A stretch of DNA of 64,000 nt, taken from the NCBI GenBank assembly GCA_945901125.1, contig CAMDKD010000013.1, positions 1 to 64,000 on the forward strand, read 5' to 3'. The notes beneath the pieces were generated by a model, which saw nothing but the letters and a program-made list of their open reading frames with translations, was not told the DNA's origin and made no database searches. How positions within the stretch are numbered: the first letter of the stretch is position 1; every line of letters starts with the position of its first letter. Made by a program: the position numbers and the translations under genes. Source of the DNA: Bordetella parapertussis. GTDB lineage: Bacteria; Pseudomonadota; Gammaproteobacteria; Burkholderiales; Burkholderiaceae_C. Below, one piece after another: positions 36,856-44,747 of this stretch.

Positions 36856-37197
36856 ATGAGAGTAGATCAATCCGCCATGGTTTCCACAGAACAGCAACAG
36901 GAATGCATTCGTTTGGGAATGCTTTTGGCGCGGCTGCGTTTGGCCCGCCAAGTCAAGCAAGCTGACGCTGCGTTGCGGGCGGGCCTGTCGCGCAACACGG
37001 CTTACCGGCTGGAAAAGGGTGACCCCGGCATAGCACTGGGGCAAGTCTTGCGCTACCTTGCAGCCATTTCTCCTGGCAGCTCACTGTTGGACTTATTAGC
37101 TGAAAAAGACCCGGCTCTGCTGGCGCTCAGTGCGCGTGAAAAGACCCGCCGCGTGCGCGATCTGACAGCGGCTGAGCTCGAAGAACTTGATTTTTGA
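36856..37197 (+). CDS. hipB: XRE-type antitoxin HipB (module 1)
   Basis: 113 residues. The HTH lies at about residues 35-71 (QADAALRAGLSRNTAYRLEKGDPGIALGQVLRYLAAI). The acidic C-terminus (LTAAELEELDF) is of the kind that can occupy the toxin. It is followed 12 nt later by hipA1. It would neutralise HipA and repress its own promoter through the upstream repeats. Unlike the second module's regulator it has an N-terminal extension of about 20 residues. Confidence 0.85.
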   Translation: MRVDQSAMVSTEQQQECIRLGMLLARLRLARQVKQADAALRAGLSRNTAYRLEKGDPGIALGQVLRYLAAISPGSSLLDLLAEKDPALLALSAREKTRRVRDLTAAELEELDF

Positions 37198-37209
37198 GAC
37201 GCTAAACAC

Positions 37210-38556
37210 ATGCCAGACAAAGAATTGAAGTTAATGGTGTTTGCCCACATCGGGCAGGATTGGAAGCCATGCGGACAGTTGCTCATGACAGAAGAAGGCA
37301 ACGAGGTAAAGACCGCCAGCTTCACCTATGGCTTGAACTACGCGCGCAGGCTGGATGCCCTGGAAGTCGATCCGGTGAGTCTGAGTCTGCGCCATCCGCA
37401 GGGCGTTTTGGGCAAGCGTCTGTTTCCTGCCAAGCAGTTATCGTTTTTCGGTGGCATTCGCGACGCAGCGCCGGACGCATGGGGGCGGCGCGTCATTGAA
37501 GCCAAACTCAAGGTACCGGCCAATAGCCTGCCTGAGTCTCAGTACTTGCTGCACGTCGGCAGTGAGCGTGTCGGGGCACTCGACATACGCACTGATATCA
37601 AGCAAGGGCCAAGTCACGGCCCCCATGGATCACACGATTTGGCGCACCTGATGGAGGCTGCTGACCGAATTGGGGAGGGGCTGCCTTTGCCCGCACACTT
37701 GGAAGGCATATTTGTCGATGGCACTGCGTTGGGTGGGGCGCGGCCGAAAGCCTCGGTGCGAGATGCGCAAGGGGTTTTGTGGCTGGCCAAATTTTCAAGT
37801 CAACAAGACCGCTTCGACGTGACAGGCGCGGAAACCGCCACACTGCGATTGGCTGCTGAAGTTGGCTTGCAAGTACCCGAGATTGAAATGCAAACGATTG
37901 GCGAGCGCAAGCTCATGCGCATTCGTCGCTTTGACCGCTACTGGCTTGCAGCTGATGATGTCCTCGCCAATATTGACAATCTGTTTGCCACACAGCCAGG
38001 CAAAGGTCGCGTGGAGCATCGCTTGGGCTTTGTGAGCGGCCTGACCATGTTGGCTTGCGATGAAACCGAATCTCGCACCAAGGCTTACAGCGACCTTGCC
38101 CAGGCCGTGCGAGAGCATTGCCATCCCAGCGTCATTCGCCAGGACAACGCGGAACTTTTTAAACGCATGGTCTTCAATATCTTTGTGAGCAACGACGATG
38201 ACCACCTGCGCAACCATGGTTTTTTGTGGGACCCCCGCTTGCCCGGTTGGCGCTTAAGCCCTTTGTACGACGTGTTGCCTCGCGCAAGCCATGCCACTGA
38301 GCGCTTTTTGCATTTGGGCGTGGGCCCGCAAGGCAGGCTAGCGACTTTGGACAACGCAATGGCCGCACATGCCCAGTTCACCGTATCCAAGGCCGATGCC
38401 GCCAACATGATGAGCGAAGTTTGGTTGAAGCTGCGCGAGTGGAAGGTTTACTTTGAAAAGTTTGGTGTCGCGCCAGAAGACATCGACAAGATTGCACCGG
38501 CGTTTCGGCACATAGACGATATTTCTACACCTGCCTTGCGTCGGTTGTTGGATTAG
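37210..38556 (+). CDS. hipA: HipA-family serine/threonine kinase toxin (module 1)
   Basis: 448 residues. An N-terminal subdomain (ASFTYGLNYARR to RLFPAKQLSFFGGIRDAAPDAWGRRV), a Gly-rich loop GTALGGARPKA and a catalytic loop NIFVSNDDDHLRNHGF (about residues 319-334) are followed by the metal-binding LSPLYDVLP. Both catalytic Asp-x-His and Asp motifs are intact, so the kinase should be active. HipA toxins phosphorylate aminoacyl-tRNA synthetases such as GltX and induce dormancy; the substrate here is unknown. Confidence 0.9.
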   Translation: MPDKELKLMVFAHIGQDWKPCGQLLMTEEGNEVKTASFTYGLNYARRLDALEVDPVSLSLRHPQGVLGKRLFPAKQLSFFGGIRDAAPDAWGRRVIEAKLKVPANSLPESQYLLHVGSERVGALDIRTDIKQGPSHGPHGSHDLAHLMEAADRIGEGLPLPAHLEGIFVDGTALGGARPKASVRDAQGVLWLAKFSSQQDRFDVTGAETATLRLAAEVGLQVPEIEMQTIGERKLMRIRRFDRYWLAADDVLANIDNLFATQPGKGRVEHRLGFVSGLTMLACDETESRTKAYSDLAQAVREHCHPSVIRQDNAELFKRMVFNIFVSNDDDHLRNHGFLWDPRLPGWRLSPLYDVLPRASHATERFLHLGVGPQGRLATLDNAMAAHAQFTVSKADAANMMSEVWLKLREWKVYFEKFGVAPEDIDKIAPAFRHIDDISTPALRRLLD

Positions 38557-38683
38557 GCTTTGGCGCAACTGCGTCGTTTGGCAACCATCAATGTCTTCAG
38601 TCTGGCGTAGCGCAAATGCTTTCGCAAGGTGCAAAAGCAAACCATCTTTTCCTGCGTTCACGCCTAATTATTTGTCAGCTGTA

Positions 38684-38720
38684 GCTTGCAAATACCTATT
38701 TTCACGGCTATTATGCAAGC
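38684..38720 (+). promoter_or_regulatory. hipB2 promoter embedded in an inverted repeat; probable leaderless start
   Basis: TTGCAA (38686-38691) and TATTAT (38709-38714) are separated by exactly 17 bases, a strong sigma70 match. GCTTGCA (38684-38690) and TGCAAGC (38714-38720) are perfect inverted repeats overlapping the -35 and -10. The expected transcription start falls at about 38721-38722, which is the ATG of hipB2, and no ribosome site is visible. Together this suggests an autoregulated, leaderless mRNA. Confidence 0.6.
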
Positions 38721-38721
38721 C

Positions 38722-38991
38722 ATGACTGACAATATTCGACTCCCCGATGAATTGGGACAACAACTGAAAGCCCGCCGCAAAGCGCTGGGCATGAGCAAGT
38801 CTGCGCTGGCTGACAGGGCGGGCAAGGTTCGCGAAGTCATCTACCGGCTGGAAGCGGGCGAAGAGTCCACGGTGTCTTCGCTGTTTGCCGTCATGGGTGC
38901 TTTGGGCTTGGTGATGCGCGTCGAGCATGTTGGTCTGCCAAGCGCCAGCGAGGTTGCGGCCAGGTTCATGGAAGACGACGATGCTTCCTGA
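38722..38991 (+). CDS. hipB: XRE-type antitoxin HipB (module 2)
   Basis: 89 residues. HTH core LGQQLKARRKALGMSKSALADRAGKVREVIYRLEAGEE. The start at 38722 is forced by the promoter, whose -10 box covers the upstream in-frame ATG at 38713. The C-terminus ends in an acidic FMEDDDAS tail. The stop overlaps hipA2 by 11 nt. It differs strongly from the module-1 regulator, so the two modules are not a recent duplication. Confidence 0.85.
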   Translation: MTDNIRLPDELGQQLKARRKALGMSKSALADRAGKVREVIYRLEAGEESTVSSLFAVMGALGLVMRVEHVGLPSASEVAARFMEDDDAS

Positions 38992-40213
38992 AAAAATTCG
39001 TCAGCTGAATGTGTCTATTGGCGACGCTGTTAACGCTGGTCAGTTGATACGTCCATCTGTCTACGAATTCCGCTATTTGCAGTCACAGGCTGAACAAGCC
39101 GCTGTGGCCTTGCTGATGCCTGCTGCGAAGCAACTGACTTGGCAAGATGGCGATTTGTTTCCGCCTATGGATCAGAACCTGCCCGAGGGCGACTTGTTCA
39201 TGAAGATTCGTGAGCTCTTTCCCAAGCAAGCCATGACACCCATGCACATGCTGGCGCTGGTGGGGCGCAATGGCATTGGCCGCTTGGGATACAGCTTGCC
39301 AGACATTGCTGTGACACCCATGCCAAGAACCATCAGCAAAAGCGAATTGTTGAAAACGGCCTACACGCCTGAGGTGTTCAACGATCTGGTGGCTGCGTAC
39401 TTGAGCACAGGGGCGGGCATAGCCGGGATGCAACCCAAAATCATGGTGCCTGACCGACCCACCGTACCGATTCCATCGCTAATCGTCAAAGCGGCCAGCG
39501 CGGCTTACCCCGGTTTGGCTGCGAATGAGTTTTTATGCCTGACGGCTGCCAAGGAAGCAGGTATTGCCACACCAACATTTGCGCTATCGGACGATGGACA
39601 AATGTTGGTGCTGGACCGGTTTGACTTGGTCGAAAGTGAGGATGGCCATTACGAGCGCCTAGGGTTTGAGGACATTGCCGCATTGGCCGGGTTACGTGTG
39701 CGAGACATTTTGTCGGACCGCAAATACCAAGGCAGCTACCAACGCATTGCAGAACTGATGCGCCAACTACAACTTCATAGCGATAACTTGCATCGGTTTT
39801 TTGAGCAAGTCGCGTTTTCTGTCATGGTGCGCAATGGAGACGCGCATTTGAAAAATTTTGGTTTGCTTTACCGTTCAAACCAAGACATGTGGCTGGCTCC
39901 CATGTTCGATGTGGTTACCACCAGCATTTACACCTATACCCAATACGCGGGTGGCCCCGAGTTGCAAGACCGAACCTTGGCGCTCAAATTGTTTGCGGGC
40001 AAGCACCAAACCAGAACCTATCCCACCAAACAAGAACTGGAAGACTTCGGACAACGCATCTGCGGTGTCAGCCAACCTGCGCTGACACTGGAGCGCATTG
40101 CACAAGCCATGCGCGACACCATGAAAAAAACAACTGGCGATGAGCGTGTGCCCGATTCCTTGCGGAAGAAAATGGCAGAGGCTTGGGAGCGGGGGTATGG
40201 GTATAAGAAGTAG
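38981..40213 (+). CDS. hipA: HipA-family serine/threonine kinase toxin (module 2)
   Basis: 410 residues. Segments: RYLQSQAEQAAVALLMP (N-subdomain), a Gly-rich STGAGIAGMQPKIMV loop of the SxxGxQxK type, ANEFLCLTAAKEAGI, the catalytic FSVMVRNGDAHLKNFGLLY (about residues 277-296) and LAPMFDVV. Catalytic residues look intact. The start at 38981 lies within hipB2, coupling translation. HipA1 and HipA2 share only family motifs, not close identity by eye. Confidence 0.9.
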   Translation: MLPEKIRQLNVSIGDAVNAGQLIRPSVYEFRYLQSQAEQAAVALLMPAAKQLTWQDGDLFPPMDQNLPEGDLFMKIRELFPKQAMTPMHMLALVGRNGIGRLGYSLPDIAVTPMPRTISKSELLKTAYTPEVFNDLVAAYLSTGAGIAGMQPKIMVPDRPTVPIPSLIVKAASAAYPGLAANEFLCLTAAKEAGIATPTFALSDDGQMLVLDRFDLVESEDGHYERLGFEDIAALAGLRVRDILSDRKYQGSYQRIAELMRQLQLHSDNLHRFFEQVAFSVMVRNGDAHLKNFGLLYRSNQDMWLAPMFDVVTTSIYTYTQYAGGPELQDRTLALKLFAGKHQTRTYPTKQELEDFGQRICGVSQPALTLERIAQAMRDTMKKTTGDERVPDSLRKKMAEAWERGYGYKK

Positions 40214-40342
40214 TATTTAGAAATTTTTTTGATGCGAGAAAGTGGAATGACTAACATTCTCAGCCACACCTTCAGTTAATCAAAGTTGCGCTTCCTGCTT
40301 GAGTCTACCCCGCGCCATTCCCAGAGCCTTACGTTCGAAAAT

Positions 40343-40765
40343 TCACATTTGTTTATCACCCCATTTAGTGACATCTTCTTTGGTGTATCGAATGAATTCC
40401 TGATACCTTTTTACAGCGTCTAGATACAACGACTTGTCAGGACTGCCGCTATAAGTCACGAGACATTTTTGCGTTTCTAATCTATCGTCGATCTGTTTGA
40501 TTAGCCGCTCAATTGCTTTTATTTGACTTGTATCTTGGGAATCAGACAACTCCTTTTTCAGCGAGGCTCTCGTCTGTAGCATGGCTAATTTGTATCCGTT
40601 ATCGAAGATTGTTCTCATCTTTTCAGATGTGACTTCTTTAGGGGTAAATTGGTCAGTGTTGATGTCATCCCCAACCACAAAAATACACAGCAACTTTCTC
40701 CATTGCTCATAGACGAACTCTTTACCTCTTCGCAGGTGATCTTGTTCGTATTTGTCTGCGGACAT
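40343..40765 (-). CDS. unrecognised protein of the AT-rich islet (140 aa)
   Basis: 140 residues, soluble, charged, probably mostly helical (ASLKKELSDSQDTSQIKAIERLIKQIDDRLE looks like a coiled coil). Begins MSADKYEQDHLRRGKEFVY. I do not recognise a family. An AAGGAA ribosome site precedes the ATG. It lies 25 nt downstream of the predicted nuclease gene and is probably co-transcribed with it. Base composition is more AT-rich than flanking chromosomal genes, suggesting transfer. Confidence 0.7.
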   Translation of the reverse strand: MSADKYEQDHLRRGKEFVYEQWRKLLCIFVVGDDINTDQFTPKEVTSEKMRTIFDNGYKLAMLQTRASLKKELSDSQDTSQIKAIERLIKQIDDRLETQKCLVTYSGSPDKSLYLDAVKRYQEFIRYTKEDVTKWGDKQM

Positions 40766-40790
40766 TTCATTTCCTTTTCAGTACCTTGAA

Positions 40791-41279
40791 CTATTTCAGA
40801 TAGTTCAGCATCTCAACAATACCGCTAGCGGCTGAGGAGCTTTTACCCTGCTTGTCTGCTCTTAAGTCCTCAAGTACCCGCTTATATGGAATAAGTTCAA
40901 CGCCCAGTTCTTCCATGATCGTCAATTCAGCCTCGTCCTTCAAGACTGCGTGAACAATGAACTTTCTCCAGCTGGCATCTGAAAGTATTTCGTTCCTACG
41001 TTTGACCTTTCTTGGACTGGTGAACTTCTTAGCAACCCATTGCTCAACACCTGCGCGAAGTTCTTTTTTGTTTCGCTTACGTGCGATCTTATCGCCACCG
41101 ATGTAGTTAACAGGCCGATAACTTATCTGAACTTCTACGTGCCAGTACTCCATGCCTTCAGGGGTAGGTCGAATTGCTAAAAGATCAATTTCATCATTTC
41201 CTGACTTTATTCCAAGTATCGTGAAAAAGTTCTGCCTGTTTAGCCATTCTTCAACCAGTTGTTCGTCGAGTAAAGCCAT
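40791..41279 (-). CDS. predicted PD-(D/E)XK nuclease-fold protein
   Basis: 162 residues. The segment NFFTILGIKSGNDEIDLLAI, then YWHVEVQIS, matches the PD-(D/E)XK restriction-endonuclease-like pattern with Asp32, Glu49 and Gln51 in the ExQ variant; Glu10/Glu11 lie in the first helix. The rest is basic (RKRNKKELRAGVEQWVAKKF), with a C-terminal helical part. No methylase is adjacent. The start at 41279 is chosen over 41297 for a GGAAG ribosome site. Function (DNA cleavage, repair or defence) is inference. A hairpin and a palindrome lie upstream. Confidence 0.7.
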   Translation of the reverse strand: MALLDEQLVEEWLNRQNFFTILGIKSGNDEIDLLAIRPTPEGMEYWHVEVQISYRPVNYIGGDKIARKRNKKELRAGVEQWVAKKFTSPRKVKRRNEILSDASWRKFIVHAVLKDEAELTIMEELGVELIPYKRVLEDLRADKQGKSSSAASGIVEMLNYLK

Positions 41280-41299
41280 TTGTCTTCCAATGTTCAATC

Positions 41300-41323
41300 A
41301 GTGTTACTTCAAATAGTATCACT
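41300..41323 (-). promoter_or_regulatory. inverted repeat over the putative promoter of the nuclease operon
   Basis: AGTGTTAC-N8-GTATCACT is an 8-bp inverted repeat with one mismatch. On the minus strand GATACT (plus positions 41315-41320) would serve as a -10 and ATGACT, 16 bases further upstream, as a -35. The repeat covers the -10, so it looks like an operator for the gene starting at 41279. Confidence 0.35.
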
Positions 41324-41345
41324 TTGAGTTCTATTTAGTCATACC

Positions 41346-41376
41346 AAAAAACTACGAACCCCTGTCAGTTCGTAGT
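41346..41376 (-). terminator. hairpin with T-tract on the minus strand
   Basis: ACTACGAAC at 41351-41359 pairs perfectly with GTTCGTAGT at 41368-41376 (9 bp, 8-base loop). Read on the minus strand it is followed by six T residues, the form of an intrinsic terminator. No minus-strand gene lies upstream of it, so it may instead block antisense read-through from 41400 onward or be part of a structured RNA. Confidence 0.5.
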
Positions 41377-41385
41377 CTTGTAGGT

Positions 41386-41414
41386 CCTCAAACTAACATT
41401 AGTCTGCGTTGAGG
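41386..41414 (+). other. second hairpin in the leader of the 41470 gene
   Basis: CCTCAA (41386-41391) pairs with TTGAGG (41409-41414), and directly stacked inside it ACTAA-CA-TTAGT (41392-41403) forms a further stem, leaving a 5-base bulge. It lies ten bases after the previous hairpin and 56 bases before the next gene. Could be a regulatory leader, a small RNA or a recombination site. Confidence 0.35.
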
Positions 41415-41469
41415 GCGGCAAAGGTTAGAGCTCATTGAGGCTACGGATCAACGGTTTCGCGACATTTCA

Positions 41470-41907
41470 ATGGAAACGCCTTTGTCAAAGGAAGAAATAT
41501 TTGACCACTTACGGCCTTGCGACAGACCGTTTGACCCACAAACCCAGTGGTACTGTTACCTGATAAAACATCAATTCCTACGACCTGAGTACGTGTTCTG
41601 TAGCGACTGGGGTGAGCCTATGTCTAGCATTTCCGAATTGGCCCGATACATCCAACAACTTGCAAGAAAAAGAAGGGGTTTGCCTGACTATCTGGTACCT
41701 GATGTCAACAGTCCATTTTCCGAAGGTGCACTTATGTTTCACCGCATTCATGGCTTGTGCACTGTGCTGGAGACGAACCAAAAGGAAGACACTGTTGTGG
41801 TGTCCACTGAAAACCACGGCATCAAAACCTACAGACTTTCATATGTACTCACGCGCAAATCGATATTTGTTGTGGAGACTAAGCCGCCAACCGACAGCAG
41901 TTCATAA
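41470..41907 (+). CDS. unrecognised protein of the AT-rich islet (145 aa)
   Basis: 145 residues, soluble. Begins METPLSKEEIFDHLRPCDRP; WYCYLIKHQFLRPEYVFCSDWG and a beta-rich C-terminal half (DTVVVSTENHGIKTYRLSYVL) are visible. Four cysteines are scattered with no clear metal motif. I do not recognise it. It is transcribed away from the nuclease pair and shares their AT-rich composition. No good ribosome site is seen, so the start is uncertain. Confidence 0.6.
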   Translation: METPLSKEEIFDHLRPCDRPFDPQTQWYCYLIKHQFLRPEYVFCSDWGEPMSSISELARYIQQLARKRRGLPDYLVPDVNSPFSEGALMFHRIHGLCTVLETNQKEDTVVVSTENHGIKTYRLSYVLTRKSIFVVETKPPTDSSS

Positions 41908-41923
41908 CTAGCGACAATCCCCC

Positions 41924-42679
41924 ATGGCCTCCACCCCACCCAAACTCCCGCAAGTGAATGTGTCCGAGCACGGCAAGGTGCGTTATCTGCACCTGGGCAC
42001 CGTGTGGATTCAGGGCTCTATGTTGCTGAACAAACCCAATGACATCGAGCTTGACTACGTGCAGCGCATGCAGGCCTGGTTGTTGTTTCACGAGGCGGAT
42101 GAGGTTGACGGCATGCACGCCATGCAATTCGGCCTGGGCGCGGCTGCGCTCACCAAAAACTGCCATCAGGTGTTGAAGATGCGCACCACCGCCATTGAAC
42201 TCAACCCGCAGGTGATCGCCGCTTGCCGCACCTGGTTCGAATTGGGCGCGGACGATGAACTGCTGAATGTGGTGCTCGGCGACGCCGCCGAGGTCGCATC
42301 GCACGAACACTGGCAGGGGCAAGTGGATGTGTTGCATGTGGATTTGTACGACGACGAGGCCGCTGCCCCGGTGCTGGATGACGCCGGGTTTTATGCCGAT
42401 TGCCGCCGTTTGCTGACGGCGCGCGGTTGCATGCTGGTCAATTTGTTTGGCCGCTCCTCCAGTTATGAGCGCAGCTTGGGTCATATCAGCCAGGCCTTTG
42501 GCGCTGACGCGGTCTGGGTGTTCAAGCCCACGCGCGAAGGCAATACCGTGGTGCTGGCACAGCGCACACCGCTGCAGCTGGCAGACGAGGTGTTGCAGGC
42601 GCGGGCGGCAGAGATACACAAACGCTGGCGTTTACCCGCGCCTCAGTGGTTGCGCATGTTCAGGCCGGTGGCCGCTTAG
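41924..42679 (+). CDS. spermidine synthase-like methyltransferase-fold protein
   Basis: 251 residues, Rossmann-type fold of the SpeE family: MQFGLGAAALTKNCHQVL at the cofactor site, TTAIELNPQVIAACRTWF, LGDAAEVAS and VDVLHVDLYDDEA. It lacks the full GGGxG of true polyamine synthases, so the substrate may differ. It resembles spermidine-synthase-like proteins common in Burkholderiales. Starts 16 nt after the islet gene. Confidence 0.8.
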   Translation: MASTPPKLPQVNVSEHGKVRYLHLGTVWIQGSMLLNKPNDIELDYVQRMQAWLLFHEADEVDGMHAMQFGLGAAALTKNCHQVLKMRTTAIELNPQVIAACRTWFELGADDELLNVVLGDAAEVASHEHWQGQVDVLHVDLYDDEAAAPVLDDAGFYADCRRLLTARGCMLVNLFGRSSSYERSLGHISQAFGADAVWVFKPTREGNTVVLAQRTPLQLADEVLQARAAEIHKRWRLPAPQWLRMFRPVAA

Positions 42680-42717
42680 GTGACAATCGCGTTTCTGCTC
42701 TTTTCAGGAGTTCCGCC

Positions 42718-43215
42718 TTGTCTATCAAGAGTCAAAAAGATTTTGCTTCCGGCCTGATGTTCACCGTCACCGGTGCGGCATTCGCTTGGAACTCTGCCAC
42801 CGGCTATACCGTGGGCACTGCGGGCCAAATGGGCCCCGGCTATTTCCCGATGGTTCTGGGACTGGTGCTGGTCATGCTCGGCGGATTCATCATGTTTTTT
42901 TCACTGGTAGTGGAGACGCCTGACGGCGGCGTCATCGGCGAACTGGCCTGGCGTCCCTTGTTTTGTATTCTCGGCGCGAACATCTTGTTCGGCCTGCTAC
43001 TCGGTGGCTTGGCTTTCATCGGCTTGCCGCCCATGGGTTTGATGCTTGCCATTTATGCGCTGTGCGGTTTGGCGCTGTTGGCAGACGCCGCAAGTTTCAC
43101 GGTTCGCCGCTGGCTGGTTCTTAGCAGCGTGCTGGCGGCCGGCAGTTATCTGGTGTTTATTCAACTGCTGAAATTGCAAATGCCTGTCTGGCCTGCATTC
43201 GTCAACCTTTACTGA
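42718..43215 (+). CDS. tctB: TctB-family small permease subunit
   Basis: 165 residues, four membrane segments; MGPGYFPMVLGLVLVMLGGFIMF is the TctB signature. The TTG at 42718 is chosen because CAGGAG sits 7 nt upstream and it gives the family-like N-terminus SIKSQKDFASGLMF. It is the small membrane subunit of a tripartite tricarboxylate-type transporter, and tctA follows by 10 nt. Confidence 0.88.
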   Translation: MSIKSQKDFASGLMFTVTGAAFAWNSATGYTVGTAGQMGPGYFPMVLGLVLVMLGGFIMFFSLVVETPDGGVIGELAWRPLFCILGANILFGLLLGGLAFIGLPPMGLMLAIYALCGLALLADAASFTVRRWLVLSSVLAAGSYLVFIQLLKLQMPVWPAFVNLY

Positions 43216-43225
43216 TCGGATACAC

Positions 43226-44737
43226 ATGGACTTGCTCGCCAATCTCGCCACCGGATTTGCAGTCGCCGGTACGCCGATCAATTTGCTTTACGCATTGATC
43301 GGTTGTTTACTGGGCACCCTCATCGGCGTGCTGCCGGGTATCGGACCGGTGGCCACGATTGCTATGTTGTTGCCGGCCACCTATGCCTTGCCGCCGGTGT
43401 CGGCGCTGATCATGCTGGCAGGTATTTATTACGGTGCCCAATACGGCGGTTCCACCACTGCCATTCTGGTGAATCTGCCTGGCGAATCTTCCTCTGTGGT
43501 CACCACGCTGGATGGCTATCAGATGGCGCGCCAAGGCCGCGCAGGCCCGGCGCTGGCCGCCGCCGGTCTGGGTTCTTTTTTTGCAGGCTGCATCGGCACC
43601 TTGTTGATTGCTGCTTTTGCGGCACCCTTGACAGAAGTTGCTTTCGCTTTCGGTCCGGCGGAATACTGCGCCTTGATGGTGGTCGGTCTGGTAGGTGCCG
43701 TGGTGCTGGCCTCGGGTTCATTGCTCAAAGCCATAGCCATGATCATCCTGGGTTTGTTGTTGGGACTGATCGGCACCGATGTGAATTCGGGCATGGCGCG
43801 GTTCACTTTTGATATTCCCGAACTGACCGATGGCATAGGTTTTGTGGCTGTGGCCATGGGTGTGTTCGGTTACGGTGAGATCATCAGCAATTTGGCCAAA
43901 AGCGATCTGGAGCGGGAAGTGTTCACAGCCAGAGTGCAAGGCTTGTTTCCAACCCGTGAAGATTTCAAAAATATGATGCCTGCCGTGCTGCGCGGCACAG
44001 CGCTGGGCTCGGTGCTCGGTATCTTGCCCGGCGGCGGCGCGGTGCTGGCTTCGTTTGCCTCGTACACCTTAGAGAAAAAAATCAAACTCAAGGCCGGTGA
44101 AGTGCCGTTGGGCCAAGGCAATATCCGTGGCGTGGCGGCACCCGAATCAGCCAACAACGCCGGCGCGCAAACCTCGTTCATTCCCTTGCTCACTTTAGGC
44201 ATCCCGCCGAATGCGGTGATGGCCTTGATGGTCGGCGCCATGACCATACACAACATACAGCCCGGTCCGCAGGTGATGACGGTCAACCCCGAGTTGTTCT
44301 GGGGTTTGATTGTGTCCATGTGGATAGGCAATCTGATGCTGGTCATTTTGAACCTGCCCATGATTGGTATCTGGATCAAGCTGCTGACCGTGCCCTACCA
44401 TTACCTGTTCCCGGCGATCGTGCTGTTTTGCGCCATCGGCGTCTACACCACCAACAATTCCACCTTCGACATCTGGATGGTGGCCTTGTTCGGTTTCGCG
44501 GGTTATTTGTTCACCAAACTGGGCTGCGAACCGGCCCCGCTGTTGCTGGGGTTCATACTCGGGCCCATGATGGAAGAGTATTTAAAACGTGCCTTGAAGC
44601 TGGCGCGCGGCGACTGGTCGGTGTTCATCACCCGGCCGCTGTCGGCCGCTTTGTTGGCACTGGCTGTCGTCTTGTTGTTGCTGGTGCTGTTGCCCGCCAT
44701 CAAGTCCAAGCGGGAAGAAGCCTTTGTTGAAGATTGA
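43226..44737 (+). CDS. tctA: TctA-family large permease subunit
   Basis: 503 residues, about eleven membrane segments. GTLIGVLPGIGPVATIAMLLP and IYYGAQYGGSTTAILVNLPGE are the TctA signature; a second half carries PESANNAGAQTSFIPLLTLGIP. No periplasmic binding protein (TctC) gene is in the window. Partner of TctB in uptake of di/tricarboxylates or similar. Confidence 0.95.
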   Translation: MDLLANLATGFAVAGTPINLLYALIGCLLGTLIGVLPGIGPVATIAMLLPATYALPPVSALIMLAGIYYGAQYGGSTTAILVNLPGESSSVVTTLDGYQMARQGRAGPALAAAGLGSFFAGCIGTLLIAAFAAPLTEVAFAFGPAEYCALMVVGLVGAVVLASGSLLKAIAMIILGLLLGLIGTDVNSGMARFTFDIPELTDGIGFVAVAMGVFGYGEIISNLAKSDLEREVFTARVQGLFPTREDFKNMMPAVLRGTALGSVLGILPGGGAVLASFASYTLEKKIKLKAGEVPLGQGNIRGVAAPESANNAGAQTSFIPLLTLGIPPNAVMALMVGAMTIHNIQPGPQVMTVNPELFWGLIVSMWIGNLMLVILNLPMIGIWIKLLTVPYHYLFPAIVLFCAIGVYTTNNSTFDIWMVALFGFAGYLFTKLGCEPAPLLLGFILGPMMEEYLKRALKLARGDWSVFITRPLSAALLALAVVLLLLVLLPAIKSKREEAFVED

Positions 44738-44747
44738 AATTGCCTGA

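Noticed and set aside
36856..40213. HipBA modules as a recent tandem duplication
   Set aside because: Regulators and kinases differ in length, motifs and operators; only family-level similarity is seen.
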